In this document: piece by piece, positions 18,155 to 28,325 of the stretch
Position numbering within the stretch: the stretch's first letter is position 1
Layout of the letters: the number at the start of each line of letters is the position of its first letter
From: Stratiformator vulcanicus
GTDB taxonomy: Bacteria > Planctomycetota > Planctomycetia > Planctomycetales > Planctomycetaceae
Reading direction: 5' to 3'
Assembly: GCF_007744515.1 (NCBI RefSeq)
Contig: NZ_CP036268.1
Span: forward strand, 1,250,529 to 1,314,528
DNA: 64,000 nt
Made by a program: the position numbers and the translations under genes
Notes under the pieces: generated by a model
What the model saw: only the letters and a program-made list of their open reading frames with translations
Database searches by the model: none
Told to the model about the DNA's origin: nothing

Positions 18155-20338
18155 TTAAACATGTCCGTTCGTAAATCGATCCTTCGGAACGATCACTTCG
18201 ATTGTCGTCCCGTTGCCTTGTTCGCTGACGATATCGAGAGTTCCGCCGAGTCTTACCGCACGTTCCCGCATTCCAACTAATCCAAAATTTGGAATCCTCG
18301 ACCGCGATGCCTGATTGGAATCAAAACCGGAGCCATCGTCTTCAATCTTAAGCCTGATCGCGTTGTCAACGTAGTCCAAGATTATCTTTACATGCCTGGC
18401 ACGGCCATGCTTGAGTGCATTTGTCGTCGCTTCTTGAGCAATTCTCAGTAAGTTCGCCTTGACCGGACCCGGAAGTGGGTAAGGTTCGCCATCTGTCTTC
18501 ACACTAATTTCATGCGACGATTCTTGAACTCCCCAAGTCAACAGTCGTTCAATCGCATTGGCGAGATCACCGTCTTCGAGTGCGACGGTGCGAAGATCCC
18601 AGACCGCACGTTTCGTCTCGCTGCGACTGTGCCGAACCATGGCCCGTGCGAGGTCGAGCGACTTGACGACCGACTCTTCCGTCGGGCCGATTCTTGACTT
18701 TAAGCCGTCGAGTTGAATGGCGACACCCGAGAGGTCCTGCTCAAGCGAATCGTGTAGCTCTCGCGCAATCCGCGCTCGCTCTTCCATGATGACACTTCGG
18801 GTTAAATTTATCTTGATGGTGTCTGCCTGAGCCGCGACCTGTCGTCTCAGCGCAACGATCCAGACGACACAAACGACTGATGCTGTCGCGGCGGTTACTA
18901 TAGCCCATCGCATTCGTTCGGGCGTCCACCAGGGCGCGGCCTCAAGAACCTCGACGTCCTCATCGGTTCGTGCAAGAACCTGAACCGTTCGAATCGAGAC
19001 TGGAGTTTCATCAGATTCGACCTGATGCGATGGACGCGCGACACAAATTCCGGTGACTCTGAGCCAGCTATTCGGCTTAAACCGTGTTTCGGCGAGCGGC
19101 TCTTCTTCATGCGGAATGTGGACGTGAAGCACGGCATCGCCCGACTGAAGATAAAGTATGTTCTCGCTTGCTCGGTTGGACGATCGCATGAGCAACCCAT
19201 CGATCGTGATGAGTTCGCCCGTGTGCTCGCCTTGAAGAACATTTTCTGCGGTGACGGAACGAGGCATTGTATTAATATCGTTTTCGAATTTTCGAACGAC
19301 CGCATTGGCGAGTGTGGCACCTCCATCCCCGAAGCTCGGGTACCCGACAACTTCGACCGCGTCACCCGTTGAAACTTCCTGGCAGATCGGATTGACAATC
19401 CTTGCCCCGGCTGTCCCATCTTGAACGTATAAGAGCGATCCGGGTCGAAAGTAGGTGACCCGACCGCGGAGGCGAACGCGGTCAGGGAAACGCTGATCGA
19501 ACCGGGTCACTGAAGCCGCGGTGCGAAGTGGGGCATCGAACAGTGTTTTAAAGGCGGCGACATCGATCTTAACTTGATCAAAGTCGTTCACGAACAACCG
19601 CATTCCGGTCAATTCCCGCTGCTCACTAAAGAGACTTCCGAAGACACCCCGGACTTTGACCACCGCTCCCACCAAGCCGTCTCCGGTTGTCCGATCTTGT
19701 TCGTACTCCGGTACGATGGCGTCGAACCGTCGGTCTTCGACTTGCAGGCTGAGAACCGTTTCGCCCGGTGTGTCTCTCTTTTCGGATGAGCGAAAATTAA
19801 CATCGGCTAAGACGGCCTCAACTTCAACGAATTGACTGTCATTGGCCGGGTTTGCCAATTGCCGCGCAGTCAGCTTGATCGGTGTCGGCAGTTCGGCTTG
19901 GCCGAGGACCCGCACGCTTGGCGGACCCGTACCGGACCCACCAATGCAGGGTGAGAAACTACCCGGCTGCGTGACGCCGATGACCTCGACAAGCTGTCCC
20001 GGTTTGAGATCGAGCGTGTCAGGAGTGAAACCGAGACCGGGTGCAACATAGACCCCGCCTGTCTCATCTTGCACGAAGGCTCGGACGGCGTAGACACTAG
20101 GATTGACTTCGAAATAGGTCACCACACCGACGACCCGAACAGTCAGATGTCGCATCGCATCTTCAGTCGAGAGCGCACGAACGGCTGCGGCGGTCGCGAT
20201 GACCTGTGTGTCGTCCGCACATGCCTGTCGACTCGACAGGCATTGAACGTTCACAGCAAGCTGGATGATCGCTGCGATCACAGAGCCTGCCGTCTTGTTG
20301 GACCGTCGCATCAGTCGCCCGTCCCGTTTCGGATTCAT
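18155..20338 (-). CDS. NarX/DegS-type sensor histidine kinase with OB-fold-like sensor region
   Basis: A 727-residue membrane kinase. The N-terminus has a signal-like hydrophobic stretch (VIAAIIQLAVNVQC). The large extracytoplasmic region (about 45-465) contains repeated beta modules of the form VRVVGVVTYF..AFVQDETGGVYV and VRLRGRVTYFRPGSLLYVQDGTAGARI, resembling OB-fold nucleic-acid or ligand-binding domains seen in planctomycete and verrucomicrobial sensors. A membrane span (IVTAATASVVCVVWIVAL) leads to HisKA_3 with EERARIARELHDSLEQD, phospho-His 529, and HATPase_c (EATTNALKHG, DDGSGFD, GLVGMRERAVRLGG). It pairs with the downstream response regulator. Start choice: ATG 20338 has AAGAG directly adjacent, so the in-frame ATG at 20311 is an alternative. 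Confidence 0.93.
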   Translation of the reverse strand: MNPKRDGRLMRRSNKTAGSVIAAIIQLAVNVQCLSSRQACADDTQVIATAAAVRALSTEDAMRHLTVRVVGVVTYFEVNPSVYAVRAFVQDETGGVYVAPGLGFTPDTLDLKPGQLVEVIGVTQPGSFSPCIGGSGTGPPSVRVLGQAELPTPIKLTARQLANPANDSQFVEVEAVLADVNFRSSEKRDTPGETVLSLQVEDRRFDAIVPEYEQDRTTGDGLVGAVVKVRGVFGSLFSEQRELTGMRLFVNDFDQVKIDVAAFKTLFDAPLRTAASVTRFDQRFPDRVRLRGRVTYFRPGSLLYVQDGTAGARIVNPICQEVSTGDAVEVVGYPSFGDGGATLANAVVRKFENDINTMPRSVTAENVLQGEHTGELITIDGLLMRSSNRASENILYLQSGDAVLHVHIPHEEEPLAETRFKPNSWLRVTGICVARPSHQVESDETPVSIRTVQVLARTDEDVEVLEAAPWWTPERMRWAIVTAATASVVCVVWIVALRRQVAAQADTIKINLTRSVIMEERARIARELHDSLEQDLSGVAIQLDGLKSRIGPTEESVVKSLDLARAMVRHSRSETKRAVWDLRTVALEDGDLANAIERLLTWGVQESSHEISVKTDGEPYPLPGPVKANLLRIAQEATTNALKHGRARHVKIILDYVDNAIRLKIEDDGSGFDSNQASRSRIPNFGLVGMRERAVRLGGTLDIVSEQGNGTTIEVIVPKDRFTNGHV
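20221..20243. other. 23-bp perfect palindrome inside the kinase gene
   Basis: ATGCCTGTCGA at 20221-20231 and TCGACAGGCAT at 20233-20243 are exact inverted copies around one central base. It lies in the 5' part of the histidine kinase gene, about 95 bp inside its start. It could be an operator for autoregulation, or chance in coding sequence. Confidence 0.6.
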
Positions 20339-20633
20339 CTCTTAAGGACGAGTCTAACAGGCAGAATTCATCATCGCATTGGACCAGCAAATGGTAGCGC
20401 GAGTCGAACACCTCGAAGTAGTGGGCAGGCGATCACATCCTCTCGTATAGGTTCTTCGGGTCGGGATTGGATGATCGAGCAAAACCTAGGCCTTTGCATA
20501 TGTAAGCACGAGACTTCAGTAACAATTCTCAAATCAAGTGTTGCCAATCTGAAGTTTCGTTGCTGTGGTACGTGAACTCTTCTCTACACCTCGCGTTCCC
20601 GGGGTACAGCTCTCATCGCTCAAGGGATCGAAC

Positions 20634-21839
20634 ATGTTAACTTGCAAACGCTCATCTCGACCACGTACCGGCTTCACGCTGATCGAACTTCTCGTTGTGA
20701 TTGCGATCATTGCGATCCTCATTGCGCTGCTGCTGCCCGCCGTGCAGCAGGCTCGCGCCGCCGCACGGCGAACACAATGTAAGAACAATCTAAAGCAGTT
20801 CGGCCTCGCTCTGCACAATTACCATGACGCCTACAACTGCTTTCCGATCGGTTATAACGATGGCAACATCAAGAACCAGAATCAGGATACCTCGTTGGGT
20901 GTAGGCTGGGCGTGGGGGGCAGCGATATTGCCGTACATCGAGCAGGATGCGATGTACAACTCGCTCAACTTTAACGAACCCCCCATGTGGGGCACGTTTT
21001 CGAACCCGTCAAATCCGAAGATCGGCGAAGTCACCGGAGGAAATTTATTTCCTATATATAACGTCGTGACTTCGGCCCTTTGCCCCGCCGATTCGTTTCG
21101 CCCGAAAACGCAGAAGGACCTCAAGTTCGGGGCGGCTTCAAATTACTGCGCAAACTTCGGAATTCTGGGCGGCGGCCAATGGAGTCGGCCGAGTGCGGAA
21201 GTCCCGTCGCATTACGGTCCTGAAGATGCGAGGAATAACGGCTTGTTTATGGTCGACAAGGTGATTGGCCTCCGTCACGTGACGGACGGAAGTTCAAACA
21301 CGATTCTGCTCGGCGAAATCAGCTATCGACTTACTGCCAGTGGGAGCGGAAACGATGCCGGCATGGGTTTGTTAGTCGGCTCCTCGTGCGTCGGTGGAAG
21401 CTGCCCCTCGTTCGTGACCGACACGACCACCCCCGTACGGTCCAGTATTGGGAAGAACTGGTCTCGATTCGGTCGAATGAACGGAATGGGACTCAATACG
21501 GGTGACAGCAATTCCTTTAGCGGCAACCACTCGGGCGGCGTTCAATTCGTCATGGCCGATGGCTCTGTCCACTTCCTCAGTGATAATATTGAGGACAACT
21601 TGCGAATGGCTCAAAAGTCCTTTGGCGAAGGCATCTCCCCGGACTATCGCAACAATCACACTCTGGCCAAAGTCGGCGCCAATAATAATAGCCTGAAGAA
21701 CAAACTTTACTCCGGCGCGACGAATTCGCCGCCGAACTCGTCGGCTACTTGGGCCAGTGGATCAGATTTTGAAGATTGGATGGGGGTGTACCAGCGGCTT
21801 CTGGCGCGTAATGATGGTCTCACCATCGGCAAGTTCTAG
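20634..21839 (+). CDS. DUF1559 pseudopilin-like protein
   Basis: A 401-residue protein. ATG at 20634 is chosen because AAGGGA lies seven bases upstream; 23 codons of open frame before it lack the leader pattern. The prepilin motif is [24 protein letters not shown], followed by AVQQARAAARRTQCKNNLKQF. Later blocks are [32 protein letters not shown] and a terminal RNDGLTIGKF. A long insert of low-complexity Asn/Ser near residue 350 is unusual. It is the first of two tandem DUF1559 genes divergent from the two-component pair, which may regulate it. It is likely exported and membrane-anchored through the N-terminal helix. Confidence 0.95.
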   Translation: MLTCKRSSRPRTGFTLIELLVVIAIIAILIALLLPAVQQARAAARRTQCKNNLKQFGLALHNYHDAYNCFPIGYNDGNIKNQNQDTSLGVGWAWGAAILPYIEQDAMYNSLNFNEPPMWGTFSNPSNPKIGEVTGGNLFPIYNVVTSALCPADSFRPKTQKDLKFGAASNYCANFGILGGGQWSRPSAEVPSHYGPEDARNNGLFMVDKVIGLRHVTDGSSNTILLGEISYRLTASGSGNDAGMGLLVGSSCVGGSCPSFVTDTTTPVRSSIGKNWSRFGRMNGMGLNTGDSNSFSGNHSGGVQFVMADGSVHFLSDNIEDNLRMAQKSFGEGISPDYRNNHTLAKVGANNNSLKNKLYSGATNSPPNSSATWASGSDFEDWMGVYQRLLARNDGLTIGKF

Positions 21840-21895
21840 CAGTGCCATCTCGCCATTCGGGCCTTTTCTGAACCACCTCCCTCCAAGGACTGAAC

Positions 21896-23005
21896 ATGCA
21901 AGTCACTATCTTTCGCCGACATGGTTTTACGCTGATTGAGTTGCTGGTCGTCATCGCGATTATTGCGATCCTGATCGCGCTGCTTCTTCCGGCGGTACAG
22001 CAGGCACGCGAAGCGGCCCGAAGAAGCCAGTGCCAGAACAACTTAAAGCAGTATGCATTGGCGGTACACAACTTCCATGACGTGGAGGGAGTCCTGCCGC
22101 AGGGAATCTATGCCAGTGAAGGGGGCTATTCGTGGCAAACGCGGATTCTCCCTTACATCGACCAAGCCGCACTTTTTGAGCAGTTCGATTTGTCGTCCGG
22201 CATCGGCAGTGGCTCGAACGCCGCCCTGACGACAAACGCATTCGCATTGCTTCGATGTCCGTCCGACATTGCGCCGAAGCAAGAAGTGCCGGTCGCTAAT
22301 CCCGACTACTCCAATATTTCGCCGACGAGTCAGCCGCAAGCGGTCACGAGTTATGTCGCCAACATCGGGTCAATCCCTTCGCACTGGGAATTGCACGGCA
22401 GCAATATGATCCATTCGCAGTTCGCTCATACATCTAAAGCACACGCCCCGTTCGGGGACGACAATCCCGGCCGCTTCGGTGCGAATTATCCCACCGAATT
22501 AACACTGGAAGACATCATCGACGGGACTTCCAACACGATCCTCTTGGGAGAAGTCACTTGGAATCGATCTGACACCCAGCGTGCGTACGGCGACACAGAC
22601 GGACAGGTCAGAGAGCAGCATCGCTGTGTGCGGATGACTTATTTTCCGCCAAATCCCGACGAAACCCTGGTCACACCTTGGTGCCAGAGTTTTAGCGCAG
22701 GCACGTGGCCTTATGGCTGCGATGCGGCGCCAAACGCTTTAGGTCCCGCCGACTATTCTTTTCATTCCCAACACTCTGGTGGGGCTCAATTCGCACTGGC
22801 GGACGGCTCTGTCAAATATATCGCCGACACGATCGACTCGAAGCTCATCCTCCATTCCGACGTGCCGTGGAACGGAAGTGGTGATGAGTTTAATAATAAT
22901 CACGTCGGACCGTATAACGACGCCGCCCGCAAGGGAGAATTGGATTGGGGCGTCTTCCAATATCTAGGCTGTCGCAACGATGGCGGAGTTGTCGGTGAGT
23001 TCTGA
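21896..23005 (+). CDS. DUF1559 pseudopilin-like protein
   Basis: A 369-residue protein with ATG preceded by AAGGA. The prepilin leader [10 protein letters not shown] is followed by [22 protein letters not shown] and [21 protein letters not shown]. The DUF1559 blocks [31 protein letters not shown] and [10 protein letters not shown] are present. It follows the previous DUF1559 gene by 56 bp, and the two differ greatly outside the conserved blocks, so they are old paralogues and not a recent duplication. The 222 bp after it hold no gene. Confidence 0.95.
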   Translation: MQVTIFRRHGFTLIELLVVIAIIAILIALLLPAVQQAREAARRSQCQNNLKQYALAVHNFHDVEGVLPQGIYASEGGYSWQTRILPYIDQAALFEQFDLSSGIGSGSNAALTTNAFALLRCPSDIAPKQEVPVANPDYSNISPTSQPQAVTSYVANIGSIPSHWELHGSNMIHSQFAHTSKAHAPFGDDNPGRFGANYPTELTLEDIIDGTSNTILLGEVTWNRSDTQRAYGDTDGQVREQHRCVRMTYFPPNPDETLVTPWCQSFSAGTWPYGCDAAPNALGPADYSFHSQHSGGAQFALADGSVKYIADTIDSKLILHSDVPWNGSGDEFNNNHVGPYNDAARKGELDWGVFQYLGCRNDGGVVGEF

Positions 23006-23227
23006 GTATCAAAGCGAATTGAAATCGGCTGGTGAGGTGGAAAGTCGTCGGTCGACTCTGCGTCGATGAATGAAGTAATAAGACTTTCGTCTGTGTTTCT
23101 CGTCAGCCAAAAACGAATTCATCAGACGTAAACGTTTTCTACGCGACCGCTCTGAGCAGAATGTGTATTTTTACAGGGGCAGACACGACTCTCGATTATT
23201 AGTCGATCGTAACAGGTGGTTCATTCG

Positions 23228-25909
23228 ATGGCCGTCGCCTTATTTAGATGTCACTTACTGACTCTTGCTTTGGCAGTAGCGGTCAGTTGCGGCACGTTCA
23301 TCGCCGGTTGCGGCAAAGATGAGCGGTTGGTCGAATCGGGAGCGGACGATCTATTCGCCACAGCGATCGCTTCAAATTTGTCGGCAGATGCCGATCGCGT
23401 CGATCAGACGAATATAAGCGGGCCACCCAACGTGGTGGCAGTAACCGAACCGGCCGCTCGCCCCAATGAATTCACTCCGCCAGATGAAGTCGGAACAGGC
23501 GAGATCATCGGTTCGCCGATTGACGCGAAGGCAAAGAAGAGCGACCGTCCGCTAGAAGTGACACCATCACCAAAGTCGCAATTGCCTGCGAATTTCGTCG
23601 AGGTTAAACAGGTCGGTTTCAGGGTGCAGCCGTTTGTCACTGCCTATTGCGTGTCCTGCCACAAAGATGGCAAAGACAGTGGTGGACTTCGCCTCGACAC
23701 GATCGGCGATCTCACAGCGGGAGAGGATATTGAGCATTGGGAGGCCGTGCTCGATCGCCTGAATCTGGGCGACATGCCGCCGGACGACACTCCCAAAACG
23801 CTGTCCGACGAAGAGCGCAACTCTGCCGTCGAATGGCTGAATACCGAACTGCACCGCGCAATCGAATCCTCGAAAGGCGATGCCGAGGTCGTCTTACGGC
23901 GTTTGAACCGGAACGAATACGACAACACAATCCGTGATCTGCTGGGTATCGTCGGATACGCCGGTTCAGAGATGTTGCCCGAGGACGACTCGGCTCATGG
24001 CTTCGATAATAACGCCGCAGCGCTCGTCATGTCGCCACTGCTGCTCGAGCAATACATGGCGGCTGCTGACGTTGCTCTGGAGATGGGCCTTGCGGGGTAC
24101 TTGGGGAAAGTCCCCGAAGCGAGGAAACAGGTTTTCGATCCGCTCGATCAAATGATTGTGACATGGGGTGCGCTTAAGGGCGAACTCGATTACAACGTTC
24201 GTGAGCATGAGGGCCAATTGGCGCTCGTTTATGAACGGCCGTTGCGAACCCCCTCAGTAAAAGTCGGCGGCACTTACATCTATCGCATCCGCGCGCGGGC
24301 CCTTCGTTCGGGAGTCGAGTCTGCGATTTTGACGATTGATGCGGGTCAGCCGACGAACGGCAATCCGCCGCGAATCCGATTCGGAGGGTTCAGCATTGCC
24401 GAAGGCGAGGCAACCACGATTGAACTTCAATGCTACCTGAGGCCTCGCGAGTTCGTAGAAGCCAGCTATAACAATTCGGGCAACGGTCGTCCGACTGTCG
24501 GGGGCGGTCGATACCCCCTTAAACTCAATCCCGATTTCGACTTTGAGAAGTCTAAGGCGGTCATCGTTGAATCGGTCGAACTTGAAGGCCCGTTTTATAG
24601 TATCCCAGCGCGCGATTGGCCCTCCGCGCTGCCGCGCGACGTGGAGAGCCAGCCCCTTCGCCAGACATTAACCGAGTTCGCTGAAAGAGCCTTTCGACGG
24701 CCGGTGATGGCCGGCGAACTCGACGCAATTTTCTCGCTGGCCGAATCCATTAAGTCAAAGAGCGGTTTGAAGGAGGCCATTCGCGTCGGGTTTAAGGCGA
24801 TACTCTGCTCACCGGGGTTCCTCTATATGAACGAAGAGCCGGGACCGCTCGACGATTATGCAATCGCCTCACGAATGTCCTATTTCCTGTGGTCGAGTAT
24901 GCCTGATGGGTCCTTAATGGAACTCGCAAAGGCTGGCCGACTCAGCGACCCATCCGTGCGGGCCAAAGAAGTACGACGGATGCTCGCCGACGACAAAGCC
25001 GAAGCGTTCGTTCGCAATTTCGCCGGACAGTGGCTTCAAGTTCGCAAGGTCGGTGAGAATCGGCCTGACGCTGTCATATATCCTGAATACGACCATCAGC
25101 TGGAGATTTGGGTTCAGGAGGAGGCGTTCGCCCTGTTTCGGGAGGTTCTTAGAGATCAGGATCGGAGCCTGACAGAATTTCTTGACTCTGACTTCGTGAT
25201 GATCAATGAGGGGCTGGCTAAGCTCTACGGAATTGAAGGCGTCTCAGGTTCCGAGTTGCGTCGTGTCGCGCTCAGCGCGGCGGACCGGCGCGGGGGTGTA
25301 CTGGGTTTGGCGAGCTTGCAGACGGTGACTTCGAATGGGACGGTTACCTCTCCCATCGTGCGGGGGGCGTGGATCATGGAGAACCTCCTCGGAACGCCGC
25401 CGCCCCCTCCCCCGCCTGACGTTCCCGCGATTGAAGCCGACATTAGCGGGAACTTGACGATTAAAGAGCAGCTTGCCCAGCACCGTGAAATTAAAGCGTG
25501 TGCGTCCTGCCACGCGAAGATGGATCCGCTGGGTTTCGCGATGGAAAACTACGACGTCATGGGTGGATGGCGGACGAATTATCGGATTCGCAAGTCCGAC
25601 GAACCACCCCGCGGTCGCGGTCCCCATTGGAAAAGCGGCGCGGAAGTCGATCCGACCGGCGTGCTTGCCACCGGCGAGAATCTTGGCGGGCTCAATGACC
25701 TGAAAGCGTACCTTAAGAGTCGGCGGGCCGATTTCGCGCGGTGTCTCACTGAGAAGCTAATAGCTTACGGGACGGGACGCGAACCTCGCACGACCGATCG
25801 GCCGGCGATCAATGCCATCGTCGATCGCATCGCGGCACAGGACTTCCAATACCCGCTCGCCGAACTCGTTACTGATGTCGTCAACAGTAAACCCTTCCTC
25901 ACCAAGTAG
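23228..25909 (+). CDS. DUF1587/DUF1592/DUF1588-family cytochrome-like lipoprotein
   Basis: An 893-residue protein; ATG at 23228 has AGGTGG eight bases upstream. The N-terminus is a lipoprotein signal with lipobox FIAGC (Cys28). A c-type heme motif CVSCH starts at residue 141. DUF1587 follows (VVLRRLNRNEYDNTIRDLLGI), then a carbohydrate-binding-like beta region, DUF1595 (FAERAFRRPVMAGELDAIF), DUF1592 (ASRMSYFLWSSMPD, FAGQWLQVR) and DUF1588/1585 with a second heme motif CASCH in KMDPLGFAMENYD. A run of seven prolines lies before DUF1588. These multi-DUF proteins are typical of planctomycetes and always neighbour DUF1552 genes, as here. They are exported and presumed redox-active, but the reaction is unknown. 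Confidence 0.95.
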   Translation: MAVALFRCHLLTLALAVAVSCGTFIAGCGKDERLVESGADDLFATAIASNLSADADRVDQTNISGPPNVVAVTEPAARPNEFTPPDEVGTGEIIGSPIDAKAKKSDRPLEVTPSPKSQLPANFVEVKQVGFRVQPFVTAYCVSCHKDGKDSGGLRLDTIGDLTAGEDIEHWEAVLDRLNLGDMPPDDTPKTLSDEERNSAVEWLNTELHRAIESSKGDAEVVLRRLNRNEYDNTIRDLLGIVGYAGSEMLPEDDSAHGFDNNAAALVMSPLLLEQYMAAADVALEMGLAGYLGKVPEARKQVFDPLDQMIVTWGALKGELDYNVREHEGQLALVYERPLRTPSVKVGGTYIYRIRARALRSGVESAILTIDAGQPTNGNPPRIRFGGFSIAEGEATTIELQCYLRPREFVEASYNNSGNGRPTVGGGRYPLKLNPDFDFEKSKAVIVESVELEGPFYSIPARDWPSALPRDVESQPLRQTLTEFAERAFRRPVMAGELDAIFSLAESIKSKSGLKEAIRVGFKAILCSPGFLYMNEEPGPLDDYAIASRMSYFLWSSMPDGSLMELAKAGRLSDPSVRAKEVRRMLADDKAEAFVRNFAGQWLQVRKVGENRPDAVIYPEYDHQLEIWVQEEAFALFREVLRDQDRSLTEFLDSDFVMINEGLAKLYGIEGVSGSELRRVALSAADRRGGVLGLASLQTVTSNGTVTSPIVRGAWIMENLLGTPPPPPPPDVPAIEADISGNLTIKEQLAQHREIKACASCHAKMDPLGFAMENYDVMGGWRTNYRIRKSDEPPRGRGPHWKSGAEVDPTGVLATGENLGGLNDLKAYLKSRRADFARCLTEKLIAYGTGREPRTTDRPAINAIVDRIAAQDFQYPLAELVTDVVNSKPFLTK

Positions 25910-25945
25910 CAGCCCGCCTCAGTACTCAATAGATTGATTCATAAT

Positions 25946-27196
25946 ATGCCCGCACTTTCACGACGAACATTTCTCCACGGTACGGGAGTGGCGATCGCGT
26001 TGCCATTGTTGGAATCGCACGCCTCAGCCGCGCAGGCCGACGCGGGGCCACTGCGCATCTTTACAATTCACGCCCATCTCGGCTTCTACCCCGACACCTT
26101 CTGGCCTTCGGCATCCGGTCGGGACTACCAGCTATCTGAGGCTCTTAAACCGCTCGAACCGCTTAAGGACGATTTCACGGTCATTCAAGGAATGACTCAT
26201 CCCGGTGTGAAAGGCGGGCATGGTGCGGCCAATCGGGCGCTGACCGCGACGCCGACAGATATTACAAAGAACGGAATTTCGTTCGACCAACTCGCTGCGG
26301 AGCATGTGGGGGAGCACACGCGGTTCTCGTCAATCGAGATGGGCGGGAGCGTTTCAATTAATCGGTCCGGCGTGAAAATCCCCGGCTGGGGCTCGCAAAC
26401 CGACGTTTACAAGCGGCTCTTCCTCGCTCCAGATGAGAAGCAGCTCGAACAGACCATCGCGGGGTTCCGTGAAGGTCGTAGCGTTCTTGACGCCGTCCGC
26501 GAACAGTCCAAAGTGATCGCGAAGAAAGTCAGCGTTCGTGATCGCGCGAAGCTGGACGAGTATTATAGTTCGATCCGGCATGTAGAGCGTCGCTTGGAAA
26601 AGGCGGAAGCGTGGGCACATAAGCCAATGGCTGACGTACCGTTAAAAGAAACTCAGGTCAAAGATGTCCGCGGATCCGAAAACTTAAAAGCTTATACGTC
26701 CACGTGGGGCGAGCTGGCGCGACTGGCGCTACTGACCGACTCAAGCCGCGTTCTGACTTGGGACGTCGGCATCAATCGCAATCTGACAAAGGTCGGGTTC
26801 GCAAAGACGTGGCACGGCCTGACGCACACCGAAACCGACCTGTGGGGGAAGTTCGACGTCAAGCTGTTCGACGAGTTCTCCAAGGTGCTACAAAGCCTCA
26901 AGAATACCGATGAACTCGGCGCGAGCCTGCTCGACCGGACAATGGTCTTATTTACCAGCCCGCTTGGTAACGCTCGTAATCACCGCAATAACAATATGCC
27001 TGCCTTACTTGCCGGCGGTCCTTTTCGTCATGGGCAGCACCTGAAATTTGACGAGAAGTCGGCCCCGCCCTACCCGAACTTGTTTACCTCGATGCTGCAG
27101 GCACAGGGGATTCCCTGCGAGAAATTCGCGACTGCGACCGGGACGCTGACAGGGTTGGAACTTAAGCCCGTCTTAAATAAGCGCAGCCGCAATTAG
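25946..27196 (+). CDS. DUF1552 protein, Tat-type leader
   Basis: A 416-residue protein starting at ATG 25946 (MPALSRRTFLHGTGVAIALPLLE, twin-arginine style leader). The DUF1552 blocks are recognisable: HLGFYPDTFWPSASGRDYQL, LKDDFTVIQGMTHPGVKGGH, SIEMGGS, VREQSKVIAKKVSVRDRAKLDEYY, VERRLEKAE and FTSPLGNARNHRNNNMPALLAGG. It starts 36 bp after the DUF1592-family gene, its usual partner, so they are an operon. DUF1552 is distantly similar to DUF1501 and thus to sulfatase/phosphatase-fold proteins; the function is not established. Confidence 0.93.
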   Translation: MPALSRRTFLHGTGVAIALPLLESHASAAQADAGPLRIFTIHAHLGFYPDTFWPSASGRDYQLSEALKPLEPLKDDFTVIQGMTHPGVKGGHGAANRALTATPTDITKNGISFDQLAAEHVGEHTRFSSIEMGGSVSINRSGVKIPGWGSQTDVYKRLFLAPDEKQLEQTIAGFREGRSVLDAVREQSKVIAKKVSVRDRAKLDEYYSSIRHVERRLEKAEAWAHKPMADVPLKETQVKDVRGSENLKAYTSTWGELARLALLTDSSRVLTWDVGINRNLTKVGFAKTWHGLTHTETDLWGKFDVKLFDEFSKVLQSLKNTDELGASLLDRTMVLFTSPLGNARNHRNNNMPALLAGGPFRHGQHLKFDEKSAPPYPNLFTSMLQAQGIPCEKFATATGTLTGLELKPVLNKRSRN

Positions 27197-27207
27197 GATT
27201 TGCTACA

Positions 27208-28227
27208 ATGCGTGGTATGAAACGTTTCCTTGCCCATTCGTGTGCAGTGTTAGTGGCCCTTGCGATTGCCATTGTGGCGGACCCGTGCTCGGCGGAAGGG
27301 CCTCTGTTTGTGGCAGTCGGTGGCGGCGGGCATCGAATGTCGAGCGCGGACGGCCGCACCTTCAGCCATCATCAGGAATGGGGGCCGCCACGTCATGACA
27401 AAAATGATCTGTGGGAAGTCGTCTATGGCAACGGTGTATTCGTTGGTGCCGGCGGATGGAGTTCCCCTCGCGTGGTCGTCACGAAAGACGGGATCGACTG
27501 GCAGGAGGTGCCTGCGAAAGAGTTAGACGACATTAGAGGACCGACGCACAATCTACTTTTTAACGGAAGTCAATTTGCCTACATGACGATGCGGGGCTGC
27601 CTCGCCGGGTCATCCAACGGACGTGGCTGGCGACTTCTAGGGACTGCCGAATTGAAGAGTGCCGGAGATAAACGGTACGCCGTCCGATCGCTCGCCTACG
27701 GCAATGAAATTTACGTGGGTGTCGGTGACTATGGTGTTATTGCAACGACGGCTGACGACGGCAAATCGTGGACGTTGCAAACAGCACCGGGACACGACGA
27801 GACACGCCAATGGCTCTCGGTGGCGTACGGAAACGGTCGCTTCGTCATTGTTGGGCAAGACGGCTACACCGCCACATCGACTGACGGCGTGACCTGGGAG
27901 AATGAGTCTACCGATACACGTTTTAAGTCAATTGGCTCACTCATGTGGGTCAATGATCATTTCCGAGCGATCGGGCGGCAGCACAAGGGACCGCTGCTGC
28001 TGCGAACTTCGAATGACGGAATTGAATGGCGAGAACGGCCGTTCCGCTGGAAACAGGAACCCTCCGAAGTTTGGCACCACGGAGATGCCTTTTACGGGAT
28101 TTTCGGAAATGCGTTGGGAGGCAATACGACGATATTTCGGTCCAAAGACGGAGAGTCGTGGGAAGTTCTGCCCAATCCGAAGCAGTATTCGGTCCGGTCG
28201 ATCGGTTATCGGCCGGCGGTTCGTTAA
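27208..28227 (+). CDS. Secreted BNR/sialidase-like beta-propeller protein
   Basis: A 339-residue exported protein with a signal peptide (MKRFLAHSCAVLVALAIAIVADPCSA). It has repeated propeller strands with Asp-box-like motifs: SSADGRTF, VTKDGIDWQEV, GSSNGRGW, TADDGKSWTLQ, TSTDGVTWENE, TSNDGIEWRER and SKDGESWEVL, together with VxYGNGxFVxVG strands. This pattern is a six- to seven-bladed propeller of the photosystem II stability/BNR group. No sialidase active-site set (Arg triad) can be seen, so carbohydrate binding or scaffolding is as likely as catalysis. It lies 12 bp after DUF1552 and is probably in the same operon. ATG at 27208 with TTAGGA upstream is used. Confidence 0.85.
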   Translation: MRGMKRFLAHSCAVLVALAIAIVADPCSAEGPLFVAVGGGGHRMSSADGRTFSHHQEWGPPRHDKNDLWEVVYGNGVFVGAGGWSSPRVVVTKDGIDWQEVPAKELDDIRGPTHNLLFNGSQFAYMTMRGCLAGSSNGRGWRLLGTAELKSAGDKRYAVRSLAYGNEIYVGVGDYGVIATTADDGKSWTLQTAPGHDETRQWLSVAYGNGRFVIVGQDGYTATSTDGVTWENESTDTRFKSIGSLMWVNDHFRAIGRQHKGPLLLRTSNDGIEWRERPFRWKQEPSEVWHHGDAFYGIFGNALGGNTTIFRSKDGESWEVLPNPKQYSVRSIGYRPAVR

Positions 28228-28325
28228 TCGGTCCTCTGCATCGCCTCTTACATACTTTTTCACTTTCGTCGGTGGCCCGACGCACTTCGCGTGATCAATT
28301 CAACAGTTCTTTCTGAGACGCACTC

